Assembly (NCBI GenBank): GCA_030262795.1
Contig: JAJSZO010000122.1
Coordinates: 1,790-7,609 of the forward strand
Source of the DNA: Deltaproteobacteria bacterium
Lineage (GTDB): Bacteria > Desulfobacterota > Desulfobacteria > Desulfobacterales > ETH-SRB1
DNA length: 5,820 nt
Direction: 5' to 3'
A program made the position numbers and the translations under genes. Positions 1 to 5,529 of this stretch are shown here, piece after piece (position 1 is the stretch's first letter; each line of letters starts with the position of its first letter). The notes under the pieces were generated by a model. The model was not told the DNA's origin and did no database searches. It worked only from the letters and a program-made list of their open reading frames with translations.

Positions 1-2
1 AA

Positions 3-41
3 GCAGCCGAACGTCTTGGTGCATCATCTCGCAATGCCTAA
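3..41 (+). CDS. possible 3' end of an upstream gene (last 12 codons)
   Basis: One frame entering from the left edge reads AAERLGASSRNA and then stops with TAA. The AAERLGAS part resembles the first helix and turn of a helix-turn-helix such as those ending Fis-type regulators, but the stretch is too short to identify. It stops before the second helix would be complete, so it may equally be a broken gene or chance. All three forward frames close within about 65 bases. Only sequence to the left of the window can decide. Confidence 0.2.
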   Translation, partial: AAERLGASSRNA

Positions 42-99
42 AAATTAGAATTGCTGTCACATAAAGGCCATGTAATTTCCATTTTTAATAATCTGTTAC

Positions 100-129
100 T
101 TGACACTCAATCGTTTCTTCTTATATAGT
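100..129 (+). promoter_or_regulatory. sigma70-type promoter for the gmd-fcl-ycaO operon
   Basis: A perfect -35 hexamer TTGACA (100-105) is followed after 18 bases by TATAGT (124-129), a 5 of 6 match to the -10 consensus. The alternative TATATA at 122-127 gives a 16-base spacer. Transcription would start near 135-138, leaving a 5' leader of about 115 bases before the gmd start codon. No other equally good promoter is seen in the leader, and none is obvious in the junctions further down, so this one probably drives all three + strand genes. Confidence 0.6.
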
Positions 130-156
130 GCTTGGACGAAAACCTTGAAATATGGT

Positions 157-209
157 TTTTCAATTTTGCTTAGAGATTTTCAATTCGCTGAGATTGCTTT
201 TTTTTTTTT
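157..209 (+). repeat. AT-rich leader with a 20-base imperfect direct repeat and a T12 run
   Basis: Two adjacent copies of a unit starting TTTTCAATT (157-176 and 177-196) share the order TTTTCAATT, GCT, AGA with one or two base differences and an indel. They are followed by twelve T residues (198-209). A weak 4-bp stem (CAAT/ATTG, 181-196) sits just before the T run, giving a superficial terminator look, but it has no GC-rich stem. The block lies in the untranslated leader of gmd. Its function is unknown. Confidence 0.3.
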
Positions 210-249
210 AACCTAAACCCTAAACCACAAACATGGATTTAATTTAAAA

Positions 250-1404
250 ATGAAACGAGCTTTAATTACCGGTATTACCGGACAGGATGGCGCATACCTG
301 GCAGAATTTCTTATTAATAAAGGGTATGAGGTTCATGGTATCAAGAGGCGCTCTTCACTCTTTAATACACAACGCATTGACCATTTATATCAAGACCCAC
401 ATGATAAAGAAATCAAATTTATTCTTCATTATGGCGATTTAACTGATGCAACCAATCTAATCCGCATAATTCAGGAAGTACAGCCTGATGAAATTTACAA
501 TCTCGCAGCACAGAGCCATGTACAAGTTTCTTTTGAAGCACCTGAATACACAGCAGATACAGATGCGCTTGGAACATTGCGTATCCTTGAAGCTATCAGG
601 ATACTTGGGCTTGACAAAAAAACCCGATTCTACCAGGCCTCCACATCTGAACTATACGGCAAGGTGCAGGAAATTCCTCAAACTGAAAACACACCTTTCT
701 ATCCTCGTTCACCCTATGCCTGCGCCAAACTTTATGCTTACTGGTGTACAATCAACTACAGGGAAGCTTACAACATTTATGCCTGTAACGGTATTCTTTT
801 TAACCATGAATCTCCCATTCGCGGTGAAACATTTGTGACACGCAAAATCACCAGGGCTGCCGCACGGATTGTGCTTGGTCTTCAAGAGTGTCTCTACATT
901 GGAACTCTTGATTCAAAGCGTGACTGGGGACATGCAAAAGATTTTATTCGCGCACAGTGGCTGATTCTTCAGCAAAATGAACCGGATAACTATGTGATCG
1001 CAACAGGTAAACAGCATTCTGTTAGAGAGTTTTGTGAAAAAACTTTTGACAAACTCGGCATAAAACTCAAGTGGCAGGGTGAAGGAAAAAATGAAAAAGG
1101 AGTTATATCGGCAATTCAGTCGGCATCACTTTTAGATAAATATGCGAAACATGGCTGGCCAGCCGATCTTAAAAATAGAAAAGTCCTGATCGCCATTGAT
1201 CATCGTTACTTTCGCCCTACTGATGTTGAAACACTGCTTGGTGATCCAACCAAAGCCCGTGAAAAGCTTGGCTGGGAGCCGGAAATTTCTTTTGATGAAA
1301 TGATCAGGGAAATGATAATTAACGATTTAAATGACGCTTCACGTGAAGCCCTCTGCCGGAAGAAAGGTTTTCCAGTAATGTCGAGTTGTGAAGCAAGTAT
1401 GTAA
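250..1404 (+). CDS. gmd: GDP-mannose 4,6-dehydratase
   Basis: This enzyme converts GDP-D-mannose to GDP-4-dehydro-6-deoxy-D-mannose in the cytosol, the first committed step to GDP-L-fucose and related deoxysugars. The 384-residue protein is close to the usual length of about 370. The NADP-binding Rossmann glycine motif GITGQDG is at residues 8-14. The extended-SDR catalytic residues are all present: Thr132 and Glu134 in STSELYG, and Tyr156 with Lys160 in YACAK, at the same numbers as I recall for the E. coli enzyme. Other family signatures are NHESPIRGETFVTRK (185-199), RDWGHAKDF (224-232) and GDPTKAREKLGW (331-342). Around residues 289-313 a stretch a few residues longer than in the E. coli protein precedes the conserved DHRYFRP. 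The ATG at 250 begins directly at the Rossmann strand, so the start is secure, although its ribosome binding site is weak. fcl follows immediately, which fixes the pathway role. Confidence 0.97.
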   Translation: MKRALITGITGQDGAYLAEFLINKGYEVHGIKRRSSLFNTQRIDHLYQDPHDKEIKFILHYGDLTDATNLIRIIQEVQPDEIYNLAAQSHVQVSFEAPEYTADTDALGTLRILEAIRILGLDKKTRFYQASTSELYGKVQEIPQTENTPFYPRSPYACAKLYAYWCTINYREAYNIYACNGILFNHESPIRGETFVTRKITRAAARIVLGLQECLYIGTLDSKRDWGHAKDFIRAQWLILQQNEPDNYVIATGKQHSVREFCEKTFDKLGIKLKWQGEGKNEKGVISAIQSASLLDKYAKHGWPADLKNRKVLIAIDHRYFRPTDVETLLGDPTKAREKLGWEPEISFDEMIREMIINDLNDASREALCRKKGFPVMSSCEASM

Positions 1405-1408
1405 AGCC

Positions 1409-2500
1409 ATGAAAAAAAAATCTATAATTTATATTGCAGGACATAGAGGTCTCGTTGGTTCGGCACTTACGCGAAAACTCAAGGCAGAAGGCTGGTCCAA
1501 TCTGATTACACGAAGCCGCAAAAACCTGGATCTCACAAATCAGTCCATGGTTGAAGCCTTCTTTAATGACGAACAGCCCGACTATGTTTTTTTGGCTGCG
1601 GCTAAAGTAGGCGGTATCCTGGCTAACGATACATATCCTGCAGAGTTCATATATAATAATCTGACCATTCAAACTAACATTATCCATGCTGCATGGAAAA
1701 CAGGAGTAAAACGTCTGCTTTTTTTGGGATCATCATGTATTTATCCCAGAGATTGTCCCCAGCCCATGAAAGAAGAATATCTTCTCACGGGCCCGCTTGA
1801 ACCAACCAATGAACCATATGCTGTAGCCAAAATAGCAGGGATTAAGATGTGTCAATCGTACAACCGTCAGTATGGCACAAAATTCTTTGCAGTAATGCCC
1901 ACAAATCTTTATGGACCGAATGACAATTTCAACTTAAAGACAAGTCATGTTCTTCCCGCGTTAATTCGCAAATTTCATCTCGCCAAACTCGCTGCAAAAG
2001 GTGACTGGGAAGAAATAAAAAGAGACGAATCCAGCTTCGGCCCAATTCCTGAAGATATTATTGCCAACCTGACAGCTATCGGCAGATATCATGGCCACAA
2101 CATCTGTGACACTGCAACGAGCCCTATAAACTCAAACAGTTCTCCTGCCCTGACACTCTGGGGCACAGGGTCTTCAAGACGAGAATTTCTTCATGTGGAT
2201 GATCTTGCTGATGCATGTGTCTTTATAATGAATATGGAAGAAGAAACTTACAGCTCACTGCTCAGCGTTGCAGGCCAAACGTTAATTAATATCGGCTATG
2301 GAAAAGATATTTCAATTAAAGAACTATCTGTATTGATCCGGGATATAGTTGGTTTTGAGGGAGAAATTGCTTTTGATGATATCAAGCCCGACGGCACTCC
2401 TCAAAAACTTCTGGATAGTTCTAAACTTTCAAGGCTTGGATGGAAACCAAAAATTTCACTGGAAGATGGGATTCGTCATACTTACCGTCAACGTTCCTAA
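1409..2500 (+). CDS. fcl: GDP-L-fucose synthase (long form with inserted segment)
   Basis: Fcl (WcaG) is the bifunctional 3,5-epimerase/4-reductase that turns the Gmd product into GDP-L-fucose using NADPH. The ATG at 1409 gives 363 residues and places the Rossmann motif GHRGLVGSAL at residues 11-20, as is normal for the family. It lies 4 bases after the gmd stop, implying translational coupling. An in-frame GTG at 1388 would add seven non-conserved residues and overlap gmd, so I prefer 1409. Catalytic residues are visible: Ser108 and Cys110 in GSSCIYP, Tyr137 with Lys141 in YAVAK, and His180 in the SHVLPAL segment. The usual length is about 310-320. The excess lies between RKFH (187-190) and LWGTGSSRREFLHVDD (250-265), an insertion of roughly 40 residues known from long-form enzymes of other bacteria. 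The C-terminus (DGTPQKLLD, then LGWKP) is complete. Confidence 0.96.
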   Translation: MKKKSIIYIAGHRGLVGSALTRKLKAEGWSNLITRSRKNLDLTNQSMVEAFFNDEQPDYVFLAAAKVGGILANDTYPAEFIYNNLTIQTNIIHAAWKTGVKRLLFLGSSCIYPRDCPQPMKEEYLLTGPLEPTNEPYAVAKIAGIKMCQSYNRQYGTKFFAVMPTNLYGPNDNFNLKTSHVLPALIRKFHLAKLAAKGDWEEIKRDESSFGPIPEDIIANLTAIGRYHGHNICDTATSPINSNSSPALTLWGTGSSRREFLHVDDLADACVFIMNMEEETYSSLLSVAGQTLINIGYGKDISIKELSVLIRDIVGFEGEIAFDDIKPDGTPQKLLDSSKLSRLGWKPKISLEDGIRHTYRQRS

Positions 2501-2515
2501 GGGGGAGATTAGATG
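2501..2515 (+). promoter_or_regulatory. strong ribosome binding site before an out-of-frame ATG
   Basis: GGGGGAG (2501-2507) immediately follows the fcl stop codon. It is ideally spaced, with 5 intervening bases, from an ATG at 2513. That ATG opens only an 8-codon frame (MSHCTINE, stop TAA at 2537-2539). The YcaO start codon at 2532 is 24 bases downstream of the purine tract, too far for ordinary direct initiation. The short frame ends 8 bases beyond the start of the YcaO ATG, so termination and re-initiation could couple the two. Confidence 0.6.
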
Positions 2516-2539
2516 AGCCATTGCACCATCAATGAATAA
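2513..2539 (+). CDS. 8-codon mini-ORF overlapping the YcaO start (possible leader)
   Basis: This frame reads MSHCTINE and overlaps the YcaO ATG (2532) in another frame. It has the best ribosome binding site in the window. It may be a coupling leader. Alternatively, it may show that the true YcaO start is at 2513 and that a one- or two-base change separates the frames. The YcaO frame itself is closed by a TGA at 2514-2516, so it cannot be extended to 2513 as written. It is too short to recognise as a protein, and I would not treat it as a modified-peptide precursor on its Cys and Thr alone. Confidence 0.25.
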   Translation: MSHCTINE

Positions 2540-4274
2540 TAAAACCAAACAGCCCGCACATATTGATATTGTGTATAAGCTCAACTTGAAGACCACAGAA
2601 ACCGGAGTTGGGTACTTTTCATGCGATCCAATGAAAGAAATCAGCTTTGAAGAATCAATTGAGTATTTGAGAGATCATCCATATGATACTTACATGCATA
2701 AGTATCTTTTAGATATAATCACAAACTTTGATGATGCAAAGACGATGCAGCTCATTAAGGAAGCAAGGCCAAAGGAAGCAAGATCAGATGATTATACTTT
2801 GTCAGCATTATTATATGAAGCTTCTCTATTATATGATAAATTTACCTTAATTAGAAAACATTTTAAATCAGAAGAAACAAAAAAGCTTTCAGCCTGCACT
2901 CCGCTTAACCTTATTAAATCCGGACTCCTGGATGATCACGATCTTCATTCAAAATGGATTGATCTTTTCAAAACCAACATCTTTGATCATAAACCGCTTC
3001 CAGCGCCTGATGATATCAAAATGCCGCTATTATTCGGCAAAGAAAAACTTTTTGAAATACAGGATAATTATGTCCATATCGGTGGAATCTATGACAAAAT
3101 AGCAGGGAAGCTCTCACAAAAAAAGCAATACGCTCCTGCGCTTAAGGCAACCGCACAGCATGCTTTGAACAAACTTATAGAATATAATGTCCTCACGGAT
3201 ACGGAAATGAGGCATGAATCATCTCTGAGCCCTTTTGGGTTGCTCAGAAAATGGCATATCGGTCACTCGGTCAGGAACAGCCGGCACAACTATATTTTCA
3301 TTGGCGATCAAATTAGCTACGGCAAAGGTCTTTCTCTTGATGCGGCACGGGCATCATATAGCATGGAAATAGTTGAACGCAAATCATCATTTGCCGGTTT
3401 TAACTCAGAAGGCACATTTGATTTCGTAAAACAATATTCATTAACTCATGCAAAATACGAAGATTTAATTAAAGATGGAAAAAACGCAGTAAACCCAAAC
3501 AATCTTGTTTTAGAAACTCCATATAACAACGAAGCGCTATTCTGGCTTGAAGGTGAACAGCAGTGTGGTCAGAGCCTGCAGCCAATCCTGCTCCCGGCTC
3601 AGTGTGTGTTCCTTTTCTGTAATCTGGATGAAATTAATCTCTTCAGCGGACTTGGATCAACCGGTCTGGCTTCAGGGAATACAATAGAAGGGGCAAAAAT
3701 AAGTGCTCTATTAGAAATTATTGAACGCGAAAGCGAAGGATTATCTCTTTATACCGCCTCTCAATGCTTCAATCTTGAGGCCAAAGACTCTCAGATCGCA
3801 GATTTATTAGAAGACTACAAAACCAGGGGAATAGCAGTTCAATTTCAGGATATCAGCCAGCCATTCGGTGTCCCATGCTACAAGTGTTTTGTTGTCAGCC
3901 GGAACGGAACAATTATTAAAGGAACCGGTGCTCACCTTGATGGCAAAAAAGCTCTTATTTCCGCTTTAACCGAAACTCCTTATCCTTACCCAAACGGACC
4001 TGCTTCAAATCCAGGTCCCGATGGGTTGCCGACGCTTTGCTTTGAAAATCTGCCCGATTACTCAACCGGTAATCCTGTTAAAGATCTGGCGATTCTTGAA
4101 ACACTGCTTATAGCTAATAACTACAAACCACTATATGTGAATTTGATTAGAAAAGACCTTGGTATCCCTGTACTAAAAGCTTTAATACCAGGAATGGAAA
4201 TGATATCGGATTTTGATCACTTTTCCAGAGTCAACCCACGGCTGTTTGCGAACTATCTGCAGCTCTATCCTTAA
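2532..4274 (+). CDS. YcaO-domain protein with an uncharacterised N-terminal region
   Basis: YcaO enzymes use ATP to activate backbone amides, giving azolines, thioamides or amidines in peptides and proteins. E. coli YcaO is instead linked to RimO-dependent methylthiolation of ribosomal protein S12. Of 580 residues, roughly 1-230 form a probably helical N-terminal region that I do not recognise. The YcaO domain follows: GKGLSLDAARAS (264-275) leading to Glu279, Glu282 and Arg283; then GSTGLASGNTIEGAK (375-389) leading to Glu395, Glu398 and Arg399; then GTGAHLDGKKALISALTE (464-481); then GIPVLKALIPGME (544-556). These are the nucleotide/Mg binding elements of the family. After Glu481 the expected Gln-containing segment is replaced by proline-rich PYPYPNGPASNPGP (483-496). 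The second motif ends ERES rather than the common ERDA. No TfuA, dehydrogenase or precursor gene is in view. It follows fcl by 31 bases and probably shares its transcript. The substrate is unknown. Domain assignment is firm; function is inferred. Confidence 0.88.
   Translation: MNNKTKQPAHIDIVYKLNLKTTETGVGYFSCDPMKEISFEESIEYLRDHPYDTYMHKYLLDIITNFDDAKTMQLIKEARPKEARSDDYTLSALLYEASLLYDKFTLIRKHFKSEETKKLSACTPLNLIKSGLLDDHDLHSKWIDLFKTNIFDHKPLPAPDDIKMPLLFGKEKLFEIQDNYVHIGGIYDKIAGKLSQKKQYAPALKATAQHALNKLIEYNVLTDTEMRHESSLSPFGLLRKWHIGHSVRNSRHNYIFIGDQISYGKGLSLDAARASYSMEIVERKSSFAGFNSEGTFDFVKQYSLTHAKYEDLIKDGKNAVNPNNLVLETPYNNEALFWLEGEQQCGQSLQPILLPAQCVFLFCNLDEINLFSGLGSTGLASGNTIEGAKISALLEIIERESEGLSLYTASQCFNLEAKDSQIADLLEDYKTRGIAVQFQDISQPFGVPCYKCFVVSRNGTIIKGTGAHLDGKKALISALTETPYPYPNGPASNPGPDGLPTLCFENLPDYSTGNPVKDLAILETLLIANNYKPLYVNLIRKDLGIPVLKALIPGMEMISDFDHFSRVNPRLFANYLQLYP
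4231..4274. other. 44-bp tail-to-tail overlap of the YcaO gene and ispD
   Basis: The YcaO stop (TAA, 4272-4274) lies inside the ispD reading frame, and the ispD stop (4231-4233 read on the - strand) lies inside the YcaO frame. Both proteins still reach conserved or normal-length ends: RVNPRLFANYL in YcaO, and a non-conserved DRAADSSQTAVG tail in IspD. No intrinsic terminator can fit between the genes, so each transcript must run antisense into the other. Confidence 0.85.
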
Positions 4275-4953
4275 TCATTGCTCTTGCAAGTAATAAATCT
4301 TCTTTGGTTGTAATTTTAACGTTGCACCTGCTGCCACTTATAACCTTTAACTTTATTCCAAGTTGTTCTACTAACATGGCATCGTCTGTACCGACAATAC
4401 CAACACGCAGAGCATTTTCATGTGCCCTTCTTATCAGGTTATACTTAAAAGCCTGAGGCGTCTGTGCAAACCATATTGTATTTCTTTCAATTGTATTTTC
4501 AATAAAGCCTGAGCTGTTAACGCTTTTTAAAGTATCATATGCAGGTATGCCAAATATGCATGCATCATAATCATTTGCGGATGTTATACATTCCGTTAAC
4601 TGTTCAGGGCGGATAAACGGACGTACGCCATCATGTATAACTACAATGCTATTATTATCCATAATATTATCAATTGCCAAAAGACCGTTATAAACTGAAT
4701 CCTGACGCGTGGTGCCGCCAGGTACAAGACTTACCTTCTTTTGACAATTCTGTTGATTGAGTATATTTTCATTACAAAATACAAAATCTTCTTCAGGAAT
4801 GACAAGAAAGATTTCGTTTATCATATTACATTCATCAAATACCGCAATTGTGTGGCTTATAAGCGGACGCCTGTCAAGCAATAAATACTGCTTGCGAACT
4901 CTGTCATCCATCCTTATGCCTTTGCCTGCAGCTACTATTATTGCCGAAACCAT
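4231..4953 (-). CDS. ispD: 2-C-methyl-D-erythritol 4-phosphate cytidylyltransferase
   Basis: IspD couples CTP with 2-C-methyl-D-erythritol 4-phosphate to make CDP-methylerythritol in the non-mevalonate isoprenoid pathway. At 240 residues it has the usual length. Family signatures are in order: AAGKGIRM (8-15) with the conserved lysine of RKQYLLL (Lys21); GGTTRQDSVYNGL (79-91); HDGVRPF (107-113); PAYDTLKSV (137-145); the IER arginine (Arg157); WFAQTPQAF (161-169); GTDDAMLVEQLG (188-199); and NVKITTKEDLLLA (211-223) with Lys213. Arg157 and Lys213 match the positions I recall for E. coli. Related cytidylyltransferases for ribitol phosphate share the fold, but this pattern fits IspD best. The ATG at 4953 opens directly on the nucleotide-binding strand, with only a weak ribosome binding site. 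ispF, often its neighbour, is not seen. The gene converges on the YcaO gene, its last 14 codons plus stop overlapping that gene. A palindromic element lies 29 bases upstream, so its promoter must be inside or beyond that element. Confidence 0.94.
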   Translation of the reverse strand: MVSAIIVAAGKGIRMDDRVRKQYLLLDRRPLISHTIAVFDECNMINEIFLVIPEEDFVFCNENILNQQNCQKKVSLVPGGTTRQDSVYNGLLAIDNIMDNNSIVVIHDGVRPFIRPEQLTECITSANDYDACIFGIPAYDTLKSVNSSGFIENTIERNTIWFAQTPQAFKYNLIRRAHENALRVGIVGTDDAMLVEQLGIKLKVISGSRCNVKITTKEDLLLARAMIKDRAADSSQTAVG

Positions 4954-4982
4954 AGGAAATCTTACAAGTTTTTTTATGTTTT

Positions 4983-5006
4983 AGGAACGTGGACGAATTA
5001 ACTTCC
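4983..5006 (+). repeat. left terminal inverted repeat
   Basis: The repeat starts AGGAACGTGGACGAA and ends AACTTCC. It is the reverse complement of 5155-5178 except for a T-T opposition at 4998/5163. Confidence 0.9.
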
Positions 5007-5154
5007 ACAAGTAGGCGCACAGATTTGGGTCAGATTTGCCCAAATTTCAAATATAGGCTCAGATCACAAAAGTTGATGGAATAGCTTAGCTATTTCAATA
5101 TTTTTGTGATTTGAGATAGGGCAAAGGTGGCCTGAAGCTGTGATGCATAGTTGG

Positions 5155-5178
5155 GGAAGTTATTTCGTCCACGTTCCT
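5155..5178 (-). repeat. right terminal inverted repeat
   Basis: Read on the - strand this repeat starts AGGAACGTGGACGAA, identical for its first 15 bases to the left end of the element and differing at one position overall. Confidence 0.9.
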
Positions 5179-5189
5179 TACCTATCTGG

Positions 5190-5405
5190 TTATCTTATAT
5201 CTCTTGATATCCATACAACTTTTCCGATGATGCGAACGCTGTGCATCTCATTCTGACTCAGGTAAACAGGTTCATAATCTTTATTGTCGCTTATGAGAAC
5301 CGGTTTGCCAGGATGTTTTTCTATTCTTTTAATAAAAGTTTCCCAAACGAAAACCACAATACCAAGTCCCACCTTTTTAATCAATAGCAGGATAGAGAAT
5401 ATCAC
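5190..5405 (-). pseudogene. C-terminal fragment of an S24 (LexA/CI-like) peptidase
   Basis: The 71 codons from GTG at 5405 to TAA at 5190 end in a pattern typical of the S24 peptidase C-terminus: GIVVFVW (residues 15-21), ETFIKRIEK (22-30), GKPVLISDNKDYEPV (33-47) and VRIIGKVVWISRDI (57-70). Lys26 in the FIKR motif corresponds to the catalytic lysine of the LexA/CI Ser-Lys dyad. The matching serine segment (GDSM-type) and the DNA-binding N-terminus are absent. An in-frame TAA lies two codons upstream of the GTG, and no serine motif was found in the neighbouring frames to about 5520. The first dozen residues look unrelated to the family. I infer a remnant of a phage or mobile-element repressor, or of a LexA paralogue, that can no longer act as a protease. 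Expression as a small protein cannot be excluded. Confidence 0.7.
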
Positions 5406-5529
5406 GTTACGTTAGGCTATTCTTTGAGAAATCAGACATTAAATCAACGAAATTTGGAGCAATTAGTAGAAAAACGGTGAAAATCTATGAAAAAACTGTA
5501 GATCGCTAAATAACTTTGTACCGCATTGA
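5406..5529. other. short stretch without a recognisable gene
   Basis: I see no coding frame with family features, no RNA gene and no convincing terminator here. The stretch joins the broken 5' edge of the S24 fragment to the broken 5' edge of the HsdS fragment, so at least one recombination or deletion boundary probably lies within it. Confidence 0.5.

Larger units (their letters stand above)
4983..5178. mobile_element. 196-bp palindromic MITE-like element
   Basis: The element is bounded by 24-bp terminal inverted repeats (4983-5006 and 5155-5178) that match at 23 of 24 positions. Inside, the two halves remain partly complementary to each other. CTCAGATCACAAAA (5058-5071) pairs with TTTTGTGATTTGAG (5102-5115) with one mismatch, and the apex GGAATAGC (5078-5085) pairs with GCTATTTC (5089-5096) around a 3-base loop, allowing one G-T pair. 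A side hairpin, ATTTGGG/CCCAAAT (5023-5029 with 5039-5045), lies in the left arm. The whole unit could therefore fold into one long cruciform. It contains no reading frame for a transposase. Length, terminal repeats and lack of coding fit a non-autonomous element moved in trans. No clear target-site duplication can be defined at the edges (a TA flanks each end, but not symmetrically). It sits 29 bases before ispD and 11 bases from the S24 fragment's stop codon. Confidence 0.75.

Noticed and set aside
133..140. TGGACGAA in the leader matches part of the palindromic element's terminal repeat.
   Set aside because: An 8-base match without the flanking repeat sequence is expected by chance.
181..209. 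A T12 run after a small CAAT/ATTG stem looked like an intrinsic terminator.
   Set aside because: The stem is 4 bp with no GC-rich core, and it lies between the promoter and the first gene it should serve.
211..225. CCTAAACCCTAAACC resembles two units of the plant telomere repeat (CCCTAAA).
   Set aside because: There are only about two units, inside a bacterial leader between a sigma70-like promoter and gmd. It is most likely chance in AT-rich sequence.
488..838. An open frame inside gmd on the same strand.
   Set aside because: It is an out-of-frame shadow of gmd. The translation shows no family features, while the gmd frame is conserved throughout.
1388..1408. A GTG start for fcl that would overlap gmd.
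   Set aside because: It adds seven non-conserved residues. The ATG at 1409 places the Rossmann motif at the normal distance from the N-terminus.
1319..1687. A 122-codon frame on the - strand across the gmd-fcl junction.
   Set aside because: It is antisense to two clearly conserved coding frames and resembles no family.
2491..2500. ACGTTCCTAA at the fcl end matches 10 bases at the outer edge of the palindromic element.
   Set aside because: The match is short, sits in the coding end of fcl, and has no second repeat nearby, so chance is the simplest explanation.
2513..2539. The 8-codon frame MSHCTINE as a modified-peptide precursor for the YcaO enzyme.
   Set aside because: It is too short for a leader plus core. 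Cys and Thr in one octapeptide are not evidence, and a start-site or coupling explanation is simpler.
4757..4984. A 75-codon frame on the + strand opposite the 5' half of ispD.
   Set aside because: It is antisense to conserved IspD motifs, with no recognisable protein features.
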